Assembly (NCBI GenBank): GCA_011389745.1
Contig: JAABTQ010000012.1
Location: 1 to 64,000, forward strand
Source: Desulfobacteraceae bacterium
GTDB lineage: Bacteria; Desulfobacterota; Desulfobacteria; Desulfobacterales; SKZT01
Length of the DNA stretch: 64,000 bases
Direction: 5' to 3'
The position numbers and the translations under genes were made by a program. Below are positions 27,245 through 35,986 of the stretch, piece by piece. Below the pieces are notes generated by a model. That model did no database searches. It saw only the letters and a list, made by a program, of their open reading frames with translations, and was not told where the DNA came from. Position 1 is the stretch's first letter. Each line of letters opens with the position of its first letter.

Positions 27245-27850
27245 ATGAAAATTTTATATGCTGTCTATGACTGGATGGATCCCCTGCTGATTTTTTTTTA
27301 CCGGTTGCCGGAAAATCCGGTGGCGGGTTTTTTTCTGGGAACCTTTTTTCTGTGTTTGCTTTGCGTGATCATTGGTGAGATAACCATCATCACCATGTAC
27401 CGTTTGAATAGAAAATATTACAGAAAACTTAAAAAAGAAACCGTCAGGATGCACAATCTTTCCATAAAAGCCATCCTGGCCAAGGATAAAGACAGCTATC
27501 GGGCCTGCAACCGACAAGCGAATGAGGCATTTGGACGTTATTTTTTTGCTCAGCTCGGTCTGGGAGCTTCAGGCCTGTGGGCGCTTCCATTTGCCCTGGG
27601 CTGGATGAGCCAGCGATTTCATGATGTTTCCATGGATCTGTTTTTTTCCCTTCCCGGCATCGGTAAGACCATGGGCTATATCCCCATTTTTATTTTAAGC
27701 TATATACTGGTGAGAATCCTTTTCGGCAAATTAAAACCATGGTTACCCTGGGTGTACCGTTTTGACTTTCGCCGTGAAACAGACAATGAAGGTGAAAAAA
27801 TGGTCAGTTGGACAGATGTTGAAAAACATGGAGGCTTTCCTGATCGCTAA
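27245..27850 (+). CDS. small integral membrane protein linked to the exporter
   Basis: 201 residues; ATG at 27245 with GGGGAGAG upstream. It has a hydrophobic segment near 30-55, a basic, probably coiled cytoplasmic stretch (about 55-95), then two membrane segments near 100-120 and 145-165. The pattern of one segment, a basic helical loop and a later segment pair loosely recalls the DUF106/YidC-like insertase fold, but I see no diagnostic motif and do not assign it. Its place between exporter and oxidoreductase suggests an operon-specific role. Confidence 0.7.
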   Translation: MKILYAVYDWMDPLLIFFYRLPENPVAGFFLGTFFLCLLCVIIGEITIITMYRLNRKYYRKLKKETVRMHNLSIKAILAKDKDSYRACNRQANEAFGRYFFAQLGLGASGLWALPFALGWMSQRFHDVSMDLFFSLPGIGKTMGYIPIFILSYILVRILFGKLKPWLPWVYRFDFRRETDNEGEKMVSWTDVEKHGGFPDR

Positions 27851-27923
27851 TGCCTCACAGAGATCGCAGGTTTGACGAAAATTCCGAATTTGGTTATGCT
27901 GTTAAAAATACGGAGGAAAAATA

Positions 27924-30008
27924 ATGAATAAAGAAGTTTACAGCTTATGTTTCATGTGTTCGATCAGATGCCCGATTCGGGTGCTGGCCAAAGACGGACA
28001 GGTGGAATGGATCGAAGGAAATCCGCATGTGCCCGGCATGGAAGGAAGTCTGTGTCCTCGCGGGTCAGCCGGAATTTCATTGCTCTATGATCCGGAAAGG
28101 GTTCAGACTCCCATGATCAGGGTCGGTGAGCGCGGTTCGGGTAACTGGCGTAAGGCAAGCTGGGATGAAGCCCTTGATTTTGTTGCCGATAAACTTAAGG
28201 ATATTATCGAAAAAAACGGACCTCACAGTATTGTTTTGGGAGAGCGTACCCAGTTGGCTACCCATGTCAGTAAAACCTTTTTGAAAGCCCTGGGTTCACC
28301 CAATCATTTTACTCATGACGCACTGTGCAAAGGATCGGTCAACACCGCATGCCGGTCGTTGTTCGGATACACCGATGCGCAGATGGCCATGGACTATAAA
28401 AACACCAAACATATTGTTTTGTACGGAAGAAATATTTTCGAAGCTGTTTCGGTCAAAGAAGTCAACAACTTAATGGATGCGCTGGAGAACGGTGCGAAAC
28501 TGACCTACATCGATCCCAGGGTGACCGTGACAGCTACAAAAGCTCACCGGTACTGGATGATTCGTCCCGGCACCGACCTGGCCCTGAATTATGCCCTGAT
28601 CCATGTGATTTTAAAAGAACGACTGTATGATGCCGACTTTGTTGATCGATGGGTGAGTGATATGGCCGACCTCCGGGAGTTTGTGGCTTCCTATACACCC
28701 GAATGGGCTGAAAAGGAAACCGGTATTCCCGCAGATGAAATCGTAACCCTTGCCCGCGAGATGAGCAAGGATAAGCCGTCGGTTATTTTTCACTTTGGAT
28801 ATCGCGGAGCCAATCAGGTCAACGAGATATACATTCGAAGATCGATCCTGATACTCAATTGTCTCATGGGTTCCATAGAAACAAAAGGCGGTCTGTTTTT
28901 CAAAAAAGGTCCTGGTGAAGTGGGGGGAAAGCCCGCCAGAAAACTGACCGAACAGCAGTTTGACACAAAAATCGAGGTACCCCGGTTCGATAAGGTGGGA
29001 ACAAAAGATTTCCCGCTACCCGACCCCAACCATGGCGCTCCGCAGATGCTTCCGCAGGCCATCTTAAATGAAGATCCATATCCGATCAAAGCTTTGATCA
29101 ACTACCGGTTCGAGCCGCTCATGTCCATTCCCGACACGACCACCACCTTAAAGGCTTTGGACAAGCTGGATTTGATTGTGACCATCGATATCAATTACAG
29201 CGATATTGCCTGGTACTCGGATGTGATACTGCCGGAAAGCATTTATCTTGAGCGGACCGATTGTGTACAACAAGCCAATGGTCTGAAACCTCAGATATTT
29301 CTGAGGCGACAGGTGGTGGCACCCCGTTACGATACCAGGGAAGGTGCCATGATTCTTAAACAGCTGGCCGAAAAATTAGGCATCAGCAAATATTTCCCCT
29401 ATGAGAGCATGGAAGACCTTGTAAAATGGCAGCTGGAAGGCACCGGATTTGCCCTGGAGGATTTTGATAAAAAAGGTTTTGTGGCCTATTGCAAGGACCC
29501 AATTTTCTGGGATCGCACCAAGTTGAAAATAAAAACGCCTTCGGGTAAAATCGAGCTTCGTTCTTCACTCCTCGAAAATGCGGGGTTCTCATCCTTTCCA
29601 GAGTATGAGCCCATACCGAAACCGGAAAAAGATCATTTCAGGTTGGTTACCGGACGATGTGCATTACACACCCATTGTTCCACCCAGAATAACCCATATC
29701 TCAATGAGCTTCTTTCTGAAAACAGGCTTTGGATAAATTCCCAAAAAGCGGCGGAATTGGGGATTTCAAATAACGCCATGGTGGAGATTTCTTCAAAAAG
29801 AGGCTCCGGAATCATCAAAGCATCCGTGACCGAGCTAATTCATCCGGAATCGGTTTTCATGCTCCACGGATTCGGCCATCAGGCCAAACGGGCTACCCGA
29901 TCTTACAACAAGGGGGTTTCAGACAGCCTTCTGGAGGAAAACGTATCGGATATGGTTGGTGGAAGCCCTGCATTTCACGAAACATTTGTCAAAGTCAAAG
30001 CTGCATAA
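27924..30008 (+). CDS. cytoplasmic molybdopterin oxidoreductase (PhsA/PsrA-like catalytic subunit)
   Basis: 694-residue DMSO-reductase-superfamily enzyme. The N-terminal [4Fe-4S] site is C-x2-C-x3-C (LCFMCSIRC) with a fourth Cys in SLCPRG. A cysteine in HDALCKGSVN is a candidate Mo/W ligand, as in thiosulfate/polysulfide reductases. Molybdopterin-binding blocks follow, such as YIDPRVT and RPGTDLAL, with a C-terminal dinucleotide-binding domain near residue 575 on. No twin-arginine signal is present, unlike periplasmic PhsA/PsrA, so it should work in the cytoplasm. The ferredoxin subunit gene follows. The substrate is not determinable; a sulfur oxyanion or polysulfide fits the exporter. Confidence 0.88.
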   Translation: MNKEVYSLCFMCSIRCPIRVLAKDGQVEWIEGNPHVPGMEGSLCPRGSAGISLLYDPERVQTPMIRVGERGSGNWRKASWDEALDFVADKLKDIIEKNGPHSIVLGERTQLATHVSKTFLKALGSPNHFTHDALCKGSVNTACRSLFGYTDAQMAMDYKNTKHIVLYGRNIFEAVSVKEVNNLMDALENGAKLTYIDPRVTVTATKAHRYWMIRPGTDLALNYALIHVILKERLYDADFVDRWVSDMADLREFVASYTPEWAEKETGIPADEIVTLAREMSKDKPSVIFHFGYRGANQVNEIYIRRSILILNCLMGSIETKGGLFFKKGPGEVGGKPARKLTEQQFDTKIEVPRFDKVGTKDFPLPDPNHGAPQMLPQAILNEDPYPIKALINYRFEPLMSIPDTTTTLKALDKLDLIVTIDINYSDIAWYSDVILPESIYLERTDCVQQANGLKPQIFLRRQVVAPRYDTREGAMILKQLAEKLGISKYFPYESMEDLVKWQLEGTGFALEDFDKKGFVAYCKDPIFWDRTKLKIKTPSGKIELRSSLLENAGFSSFPEYEPIPKPEKDHFRLVTGRCALHTHCSTQNNPYLNELLSENRLWINSQKAAELGISNNAMVEISSKRGSGIIKASVTELIHPESVFMLHGFGHQAKRATRSYNKGVSDSLLEENVSDMVGGSPAFHETFVKVKAA

Positions 30009-30057
30009 CAGGCCCCCCGAGCATAACAATGCAGTCTTCTTCATTTGGAGGATTATA

Positions 30058-30576
30058 ATGAGTAAATACTTTCTATTTCAGGATACCAAAAAGTGCATTG
30101 GATGCCATTCCTGTGAAATTGCATGCAAAAGCAGTAAGTCGCTTCCACTGGGCCCCAGGATTTGTCAGATCGTCGAGGTCGGCCCTAAATTTATCGGAGG
30201 GCTCCCCCGGGCTTCTTATGTATTCATGCCCTGTTTTCACTGTGAAGATCCGTGGTGTGTTGCAGCCTGTCCCACAGGAGCAATGCAAAAACGCTCTAAA
30301 GACGGGATCGTATCTGTGGATCCGGCCTTGTGTGTCGGATGTAAATCCTGCATTTCCGCCTGCCCGTGGGGAGCTCCCCAATGGAATCCCGAGACCGGAA
30401 AAGTTGTCAAGTGTGATTATTGCAAAGACCGGGTAGACCAGGGTTTAAAACCGGCCTGTGTGACCATTTGCACATCTCACTGCCTTCATTTCGGCAGAGT
30501 TGAAGATATGACCCAGATTCGCAGGCAACGTCACGCCAGGACCGTTGCAGCCCTGGAGCACAGCCATCTTGGTTGA
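30058..30576 (+). CDS. DmsB/PhsB-like four-cluster ferredoxin subunit
   Basis: 172 residues; ATG at 30058 with TTTGGAGGATT upstream. Cysteine groups typical of DmsB/PsrB subunits are visible in order: CIGCHSCEIAC, CFHCEDPWCVAACP, CVGCKSCISACPWG and CDYCKDR...CVTIC, enough for four [4Fe-4S] clusters. It is the expected electron-transfer partner of the upstream molybdopterin subunit. No membrane anchor gene of the DmsC/NrfD type is present, so electrons probably pass to the flavoprotein encoded next. Confidence 0.92.
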   Translation: MSKYFLFQDTKKCIGCHSCEIACKSSKSLPLGPRICQIVEVGPKFIGGLPRASYVFMPCFHCEDPWCVAACPTGAMQKRSKDGIVSVDPALCVGCKSCISACPWGAPQWNPETGKVVKCDYCKDRVDQGLKPACVTICTSHCLHFGRVEDMTQIRRQRHARTVAALEHSHLG

Positions 30577-30604
30577 TAGTCATTAAGCACAAAGGAGTGG
30601 TTTT

Positions 30605-32743
30605 ATGAACAGGTGCCCGGTCAACGAAACCATCAAAGGACTTGAAAAATCCATCGAGTCAGGCGCCTTGAAAGATCCCCGGCTTCGGCGAATCGGCGAG
30701 GAAATTCTGGAGCTAATGCAGGATGTGGCATGGGGACGCGCCGGCAAGGATCATATTCCGGCTATCCATAACCTTTCTCAAACTATTTCAGAAGATGCCG
30801 GGGACAATGAAGCTAAGCAGGTCGGACAGATGGTGGCATCTGCCGTCAAAGAGCACAAGGAAATTTTTAACAGCCATGTTGATACCCACAATTGTGCGAC
30901 AGGAGACTGTGTTCGTCTTGCTCCCGCACCTTGCCAAATGGCCTGCCCCGCCGGAATCGATGTTCCGACTTATGTTTCTTTAATCGGCATGGGCCGCGAT
31001 GCCGAAGCCATCGAGGTCATCAGAAAGGACAATCCGTTTCCCTGGGTATGCGGGCTTGTTTGCACCAGGCCCTGCGAGTTCATGTGTGTTCGCGGAAGAA
31101 TCGACAAGCCCGTTTCCATTAAGTTTTTAAAAGCTTTTGCTGCGGAAAAAGCGCTTTCGGATCGTGAATATAAAAATCCCGAAAAAGCTCCTGATAAAAA
31201 CAAAAAAGTCTGTGTTATCGGTGCAGGCCCCGGAGGGATGAGTGCGGCATATTTTCTGGCATTAAAAGGTTATCAGGTCAGGGTACTGGAAGCTCAGCCG
31301 GTGGCCGGTGGTATGATGATGCTGGGTATTCCCCGGTATCGCCTTCCAAGGGAAGTGATTGACCGTGAAGTCGCCATGATTGAAGACCTGGGTGTTGAAT
31401 TTCGGTTTAATACCCGATTTGGCAAAGATGTGACCATGGACCAGCTCAGAGCCGAGGGTTTTGAAGCTTTTTTCTTTGCAATCGGCGCACATAAAGCCTT
31501 TAACCTGAATATTCCGGGTGAGAAAGATTTTCCCCAGGTTGTGGAAGCCATTGATCTGTTAAGAAAAGTGGCTTTAGGAGACCGGAAAGCGCCGGGAAAG
31601 CGCGTGGTGGTTATCGGCGGCGGCAATGTGGCCATAGATACCGCCAGAACCAGTCTTCGCCTTGGAAGCGAAGAGGTCATTATTGCTTACCGACGCACCC
31701 GCCATGAGATGCCTGCGGATATCGAAGAAGTTGAACAGGCCGAGGAAGAAGGCATCCGCTTTTCATTTTTAACAATTCCCGTTGAAATTGTCGGAGAAAA
31801 CGACAAACTCTCGGGTCTGAAATGCCTTCGCGCCGACCTGGTGGCCAAGGAAGGAAGCAACCGGAAAATTCCCGTACCTATGCTTGGAAGTGATTTTCTG
31901 ATGGAGGTCGATTCGGTCATTTGCGCTATCGGCCAGCGGGTCGACCATGAGTGTATGGAGAGCGTTCCCGATTTGAAATGGTCTCGCCGGACAACCATCG
32001 ATGTCGATATGGCCAGCATGGAAACCTCGATAGCCGGTGTATTTGCCGCAGGCGATGCGGTTACTGGGCCGGCAACGGCTGTTGAGGCCATCGGAGGCGG
32101 TAAAAGAGCGGCAGAGGCTATTGACAGGTATCTTTCGGGCATACCTCAGCCCAAAATGCCTCCTCTTCCGGTTCGCCGAAAACGTGTCGACTGGCTCGAA
32201 GTTCCGGCTGCCACAAAAATGGTGCTTAAGAAACCTGAAATGCCATTGCTGAATATCGAACGACGCCGAACCACATTCCAGCAGGTGGAACTGGGATATT
32301 CAGAAAACCAGGCCCGTGAGGAGGCACGAAGGTGTCTCAGGTGTGATATTTGTCTGAGATGCGGAAAGTGTGTGGAAATCTGCCGTGATAAAATGGAAAT
32401 CAATGCACTGAAGTTTGGTTATCTTGATTTTGATCACCCGGTGGAGACGGATTTCAGGGTCACTGAAGAAAAGTGTATTCTGTGCGGTGCCTGCGCTGCC
32501 AACTGTCCCAACAATGCCATAAAAATTGAGGATCGAAAAGGAGAACGGGTGCTGAACATGTGCGGTACGATCCTTAACCGCCAAAAACTTCTATATTGCG
32601 AATCCTGTGGCGCTGTGATCGGCCCGGCGAGATATCTTGATTTTGTTAATGGAAGGCTTAACACGCTCACACCCAAAACCGGAAAAGAAAGACTCTGTGA
32701 AGTCTGTGCCCGAAAAAAATCGGCTAAGGCTTTAGGTAGTTAA
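30605..32743 (+). CDS. GltD/NfnB-like FAD-dependent NAD(P) oxidoreductase with extra Fe-S and CxxC modules
   Basis: 712 residues. After a ~100-residue N-terminal region come the Fe-S segment APCQMACPAGIDVPTYV and CGLVC...CEFMC, as in the glutamate synthase small subunit. An FAD fold follows (VIGAGPGGMSAAY), then an NAD(P) fold (VVIGGGNVAIDTAR) and the FAD-closing GVFAAGDAV. The C-terminal part carries two ferredoxin-type clusters (CLRCDICLRCGKCVEIC and CILCGACAANCP) and a final CxxC pair (CESCG, CEVC). It likely couples NAD(P)H to the ferredoxin and molybdopterin subunits. The start has AAAGGAGTGG upstream. Confidence 0.9.
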   Translation: MNRCPVNETIKGLEKSIESGALKDPRLRRIGEEILELMQDVAWGRAGKDHIPAIHNLSQTISEDAGDNEAKQVGQMVASAVKEHKEIFNSHVDTHNCATGDCVRLAPAPCQMACPAGIDVPTYVSLIGMGRDAEAIEVIRKDNPFPWVCGLVCTRPCEFMCVRGRIDKPVSIKFLKAFAAEKALSDREYKNPEKAPDKNKKVCVIGAGPGGMSAAYFLALKGYQVRVLEAQPVAGGMMMLGIPRYRLPREVIDREVAMIEDLGVEFRFNTRFGKDVTMDQLRAEGFEAFFFAIGAHKAFNLNIPGEKDFPQVVEAIDLLRKVALGDRKAPGKRVVVIGGGNVAIDTARTSLRLGSEEVIIAYRRTRHEMPADIEEVEQAEEEGIRFSFLTIPVEIVGENDKLSGLKCLRADLVAKEGSNRKIPVPMLGSDFLMEVDSVICAIGQRVDHECMESVPDLKWSRRTTIDVDMASMETSIAGVFAAGDAVTGPATAVEAIGGGKRAAEAIDRYLSGIPQPKMPPLPVRRKRVDWLEVPAATKMVLKKPEMPLLNIERRRTTFQQVELGYSENQAREEARRCLRCDICLRCGKCVEICRDKMEINALKFGYLDFDHPVETDFRVTEEKCILCGACAANCPNNAIKIEDRKGERVLNMCGTILNRQKLLYCESCGAVIGPARYLDFVNGRLNTLTPKTGKERLCEVCARKKSAKALGS

Positions 32744-32748
32744 GGTTT

Positions 32749-32796
32749 AAAATCCCCCGGCCCTCTTTGCCAAAGGGGGATTTAGGGGGATTTTTC
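32749..32796. repeat. dispersed GGGGGATTTAGGGGGATTT-type hairpin repeat
   Basis: AATCCCCC, then CCTCTTTGCCAAAGG, then GGGGATTTAGGGGGATTTTT form nested hairpins followed by a short T run, so it may also act as a terminator or processing site within the operon. The same family recurs at 48487-48579 and 56854-57032. Confidence 0.75.
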
Positions 32797-32842
32797 TTAA
32801 GTTATGGCATCGATTTAAAAAACAAAACTAAGGAGCAAATCC

Positions 32843-33058
32843 ATGGTAATATTTCGAAAAGGCCGGCGAGTCGCCATTTTTAGAAAATCCGATGATGAAG
32901 CGTGGGAAAGTTACATGGATTCTTTCATCGGCTCACACGGAATCATTACTGATCCGGACACGACCAAAAACGACCCTGATGATCTCGTGGAAGTTTCCGT
33001 GGATGGTAAGGGCACCCACAGGTTTCCGCAGGATAGTTTGAAAGTGCTTGAAGATTAA
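32843..33058 (+). CDS. small hypothetical protein, 71 residues
   Basis: Not recognised. It starts with ATG at 32843 after AAGGAG and has a short basic beta-hairpin-like N terminus (VIFRKGRRVAIFRK), then an acidic middle (DPDTTKNDPDD) and a beta-strand end. No cysteines, no membrane segment. It overlaps nothing and sits between the flavoprotein and CBS genes, 31 bases before the latter, so it is probably part of the redox operon. Function unknown. Confidence 0.6.
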   Translation: MVIFRKGRRVAIFRKSDDEAWESYMDSFIGSHGIITDPDTTKNDPDDLVEVSVDGKGTHRFPQDSLKVLED

Positions 33059-33089
33059 TCGATCACCCATAGTTGCCGGAGTTGATACA

Positions 33090-33539
33090 ATGAATATTTC
33101 TCAGTTGTTAAAAAAACACGGCAAACATGTGCATACTGTTTCCAGGGATTGCAGTGTGGTCGATGCCATCGAAAAAATGACACTCACCAAATCCGGTGCT
33201 TTAATTGTAATGGAAAATGACCATCCAGTGGGAATTTTTACCGAACATGATGTTTTTCGCTGCCACATTGTGGACAAAACCGGTTTATTTTCCGATATGA
33301 AAGTTGCCGATGTGATGAGCCAAAATCTGATTTTTGCTTCACCCGATGAAAGTAGCGGTCATGCGTTAAACAGAATGCTTAATGCGCAAATCCATCATCT
33401 GCCCGTGGTCGAATCGGATAAAATTTCAGGAGTGCTGTTGATTAATGATATTATCAGACAGCACATGGAAGCATTGAACGCTGAACTGCAATATCTGCAC
33501 GAATACATCTTACGGCTCCAGGATGCCGGTAATGACTGA
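33090..33539 (+). CDS. CBS-pair domain protein
   Basis: 149 residues from the ATG at 33090 (CCGGAG upstream). Two CBS motifs fill the protein: one with VSRDCSVVDAIEKM...GIFTEHD and one with MSQNLIFASPDES...GVLLINDI. CBS pairs bind adenine nucleotides, S-adenosylmethionine or NAD(P)H and act as energy or redox sensors. No enzyme domain is attached, so it may tune the neighbouring oxidoreductase. Its last bases overlap the Fe-S gene downstream, indicating coupling. Confidence 0.88.
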   Translation: MNISQLLKKHGKHVHTVSRDCSVVDAIEKMTLTKSGALIVMENDHPVGIFTEHDVFRCHIVDKTGLFSDMKVADVMSQNLIFASPDESSGHALNRMLNAQIHHLPVVESDKISGVLLINDIIRQHMEALNAELQYLHEYILRLQDAGND

Positions 33540-34365
33540 TCAGCCGCCAAAAGGACTGAAAATCATGAACCCTTCACCATCATCGGAAAGTGAACCCATT
33601 GAAATTATAGTCAATGGTAAGCTCTACCCGGCCGACCCTCATATGACGGTCCTGGAAGCACTGAAATCAAACAATTTTGATATACCGACCCTGTGTTTTC
33701 ACCCATCGCTGAGACCATCCGGAGCCTGCCGGTTATGTGTTGTGGAAATGGCTGCAAAGTCAGGAAAAGCTATCGCCATGCTCTCATGCATTCTTCCGGT
33801 CAAAAATGGTCTGGAAATCAAAACCCAGGGCGAATTGGTGAAACAGTCCAGAGTCCGTGCTTTTGGGAATATGATTCAAATGGCCCCCCAGTCCCGGAAA
33901 ATTCGTGATCTGGCAGAGAACTACGGGATCGATCTGGGTCCCCCACCGGATGGTTGCATACGATGCCGCCTTTGTATTCGTGTCTGCAGAGAAATTGTCG
34001 GGCCAAGGGCTTTAAAAATGGAAAAAAGGAAAGGAACCGGTTTCGTGGTTCCTATACCCGATGCCTGCATCGGGTGCGGTACATGCGCCAACCTTTGTCC
34101 AACCCAGGTCATCAAAGTCGAAGATATAGATAATGTCCGTACCATATCAATCCGTGATGAAGTCATCGGACGTCATCCATTGGAAACCTGTGAAGGCTGC
34201 GGAAAACGCTTTGCAACACCCAAATTTTTAAAACATATCGCCGAACGCACAGCACCTCATCCGGATGTGAAATTGCACCACCGATATTGCCCGACTTGTT
34301 CCAAGCTTTTTTCAGACCGGATTAAATCCTTTACAAATCTTAAGGAACGCATGATTATCCATTGA
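33532..34365 (+). CDS. HoxU/NuoG-like [2Fe-2S]/[4Fe-4S] protein with C-terminal CxxC module
   Basis: 277 residues; start ATG at 33532 behind CAGGATG (an ATG at 33523 is in frame too). The N-terminal plant-type ferredoxin fold has cysteines in PTLCFHP, GACRLC and MLSC. The middle has two ferredoxin-like clusters, CIRCRLCIRVC and CIGCGTCANLCP, the arrangement of hydrogenase HoxU or NuoG N-terminal parts. The C terminus has two CxxC pairs, CEGCG and CPTC, resembling the tail of the flavoprotein at 30605. It is a likely electron link between NAD(P)H and the molybdopterin enzyme, but no flavin NuoF-type partner is in the window. Confidence 0.85.
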   Translation: MTDQPPKGLKIMNPSPSSESEPIEIIVNGKLYPADPHMTVLEALKSNNFDIPTLCFHPSLRPSGACRLCVVEMAAKSGKAIAMLSCILPVKNGLEIKTQGELVKQSRVRAFGNMIQMAPQSRKIRDLAENYGIDLGPPPDGCIRCRLCIRVCREIVGPRALKMEKRKGTGFVVPIPDACIGCGTCANLCPTQVIKVEDIDNVRTISIRDEVIGRHPLETCEGCGKRFATPKFLKHIAERTAPHPDVKLHHRYCPTCSKLFSDRIKSFTNLKERMIIH

Positions 34366-34374
34366 AGAGGGAAA

Positions 34375-34971
34375 ATGGAAATTTTAGCCATTTACGGAAG
34401 CCCCAGGAGAATAGGAAATACCTCGACACTTCTGGATCATGCAGTTAAAGGGGCCGAAGACGCCGGCGCCCTGGTTGACAAAATCGTATTAAGAGACTGC
34501 AAAATGTCTCCCTGTCTTGAAATATACGGGTGCAAAAAAACAGGGCGTTGTGTCATTAAAGACGACTTTCAGGAAGTTATTGACAAATTGCTCTCCTGCA
34601 AAGGCATCATGCTGGCCTCCCCTATCTTTTTCTACACTGTAAGCGCGCATACAAAGATCCTCATGGACCGGTGCCAATCCCTGTGGGTAAAAAAATATTG
34701 GGTTGATCAAACACCTTACAGAAAAACCATTTCCTCCAGAAAGGGGCTTTTCATTTCAGCTGGTGCCACAAAAGGAAAAAAGCTTTTTGACGGCACTCTG
34801 CTGACCGTAAGATATTTTTTCGATGTTTTGGATATAGATCTCTGGAAATCACTTCTGTATCGTCAACTCGATTTTGAACAGGATATTCTAAAGCACCCCG
34901 AATATCTTCATGAAGCATATGAAACCGGAAAAGAATTCGCTCTGGCGACAAAAAAGAGTCAATCATCATAA
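34375..34971 (+). CDS. NADPH-dependent FMN reductase/flavodoxin-fold protein
   Basis: 198 residues. The N-terminal FMN phosphate-binding loop is IYGSPRRIGNTSTLL, followed by the second conserved strand segment ASPIFFYTVSAHTK that holds the isoalloxazine ring. Cysteines near 40-58 (CKMSPCLEIYGCKKTGRC) match the iron-sulfur-flavoprotein/multimeric-flavodoxin subgroup, though the spacing is not diagnostic. It begins 9 bases after the Fe-S gene and is the last gene of the redox operon. The next gene is convergent and overlaps its stop by six bases. Confidence 0.85.
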   Translation: MEILAIYGSPRRIGNTSTLLDHAVKGAEDAGALVDKIVLRDCKMSPCLEIYGCKKTGRCVIKDDFQEVIDKLLSCKGIMLASPIFFYTVSAHTKILMDRCQSLWVKKYWVDQTPYRKTISSRKGLFISAGATKGKKLFDGTLLTVRYFFDVLDIDLWKSLLYRQLDFEQDILKHPEYLHEAYETGKEFALATKKSQSS

Positions 34972-35967
34972 ATCATAATCAACACCGCGAATCACTTCTA
35001 CCCCTGATGCGGCCATCTCCCGGACTGCGGATTCAACCGAAGACAATCCCCCAAACATGTCTGATCGCCGGTAGTTCTCTAAGCGTGCACCGCATATGCT
35101 CAGGTCTGCAACAACCCGTAAGTTTTTGCTTTTGAAAAATGTCAGGGTCTCGATTGCAGACACCCTCACACAGGAATTTAAGGTGCATCCTCCCATAACC
35201 AATATGTTTTTACCTTTTTCCATAACTCGCTCCACCCATTGCCGGTAACCGTTAGTGGGCGGAAACAGAATGCTGTTTCCCGGTTTGATGAAATAAAGCT
35301 GCATTGGGTCAATTATTCCTTTGAAATGGTCATCCCAATCATAGCTATCGGGCGGAAAAGGACATCTGGAAAACATGGTCTCGATTACATTGCCATATTG
35401 ACGGATAAACTGTGCACAATGTTTGAAGCCCGATTCAATTAATCGGATGTCCTGTTGAGCTTGTGAACCGATAGATTTCATCCATGCGCCCTTTGTAAAA
35501 GAGCGCTGAGGGTCGATAATCAGCAAAGCTGAATCTTCGGGATGAATCCTTGCGAAATCAAGAGTGCCCAAAAGCTTTTTATAATCATCGGCAGTACCCC
35601 TGCCTGCTGATTGTTCTAAAATCTGTATAATTTGATTTTCAGTATTTTTTTGCAGGATATTTTCTTTTTTGCTTTTTTGAGGAAAAAAGTTTTCAGCAAC
35701 GGATTTAGTGAGCAATGAATCGTATTTTACATTCAAAAGCACACTGCCATAAGGCCCATAGGAATCTTTGGAAATTTGATCCATAAAAGAATTGAATGTT
35801 TTTCGAGAAATGGGGCAAAGCAGGGTCAAAAGATCAAAAACGGCGAAAAAAGAGGCTTCATGCCAGTGCCAGCCCATCTGTTTTGCGGCACGATGAAGCT
35901 CTTTTCTCGAAAGTTTTTCATCCCGGTCAAGATCAAGTATGTCAAAAAGCTCATTAAATTCCATCAT
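34966..35967 (-). CDS. EF-hand/isochorismatase-family hydrolase fusion
   Basis: 333 residues from the ATG at 35967, chosen because a longer frame would run into the subtilase gene. The N terminus carries one EF-hand loop with Ca-ligand spacing, DLDRDEKLSRKE; a second hand is weak. From about residue 145 there is an isochorismatase-like cysteine hydrolase: Asp in LLIIDPQRSF, Lys in FIKPGNS and nucleophile Cys in GGCTLNSCVRVSA, so the triad is complete. The family includes nicotinamidases and other amide or enol hydrolases; the substrate is unknown. Calcium control of a cytoplasmic hydrolase is the unusual inference. Confidence 0.82.
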   Translation of the reverse strand: MMEFNELFDILDLDRDEKLSRKELHRAAKQMGWHWHEASFFAVFDLLTLLCPISRKTFNSFMDQISKDSYGPYGSVLLNVKYDSLLTKSVAENFFPQKSKKENILQKNTENQIIQILEQSAGRGTADDYKKLLGTLDFARIHPEDSALLIIDPQRSFTKGAWMKSIGSQAQQDIRLIESGFKHCAQFIRQYGNVIETMFSRCPFPPDSYDWDDHFKGIIDPMQLYFIKPGNSILFPPTNGYRQWVERVMEKGKNILVMGGCTLNSCVRVSAIETLTFFKSKNLRVVADLSICGARLENYRRSDMFGGLSSVESAVREMAASGVEVIRGVDYDL

Positions 35968-35986
35968 CCAATCTTGCTGTGGTTTT

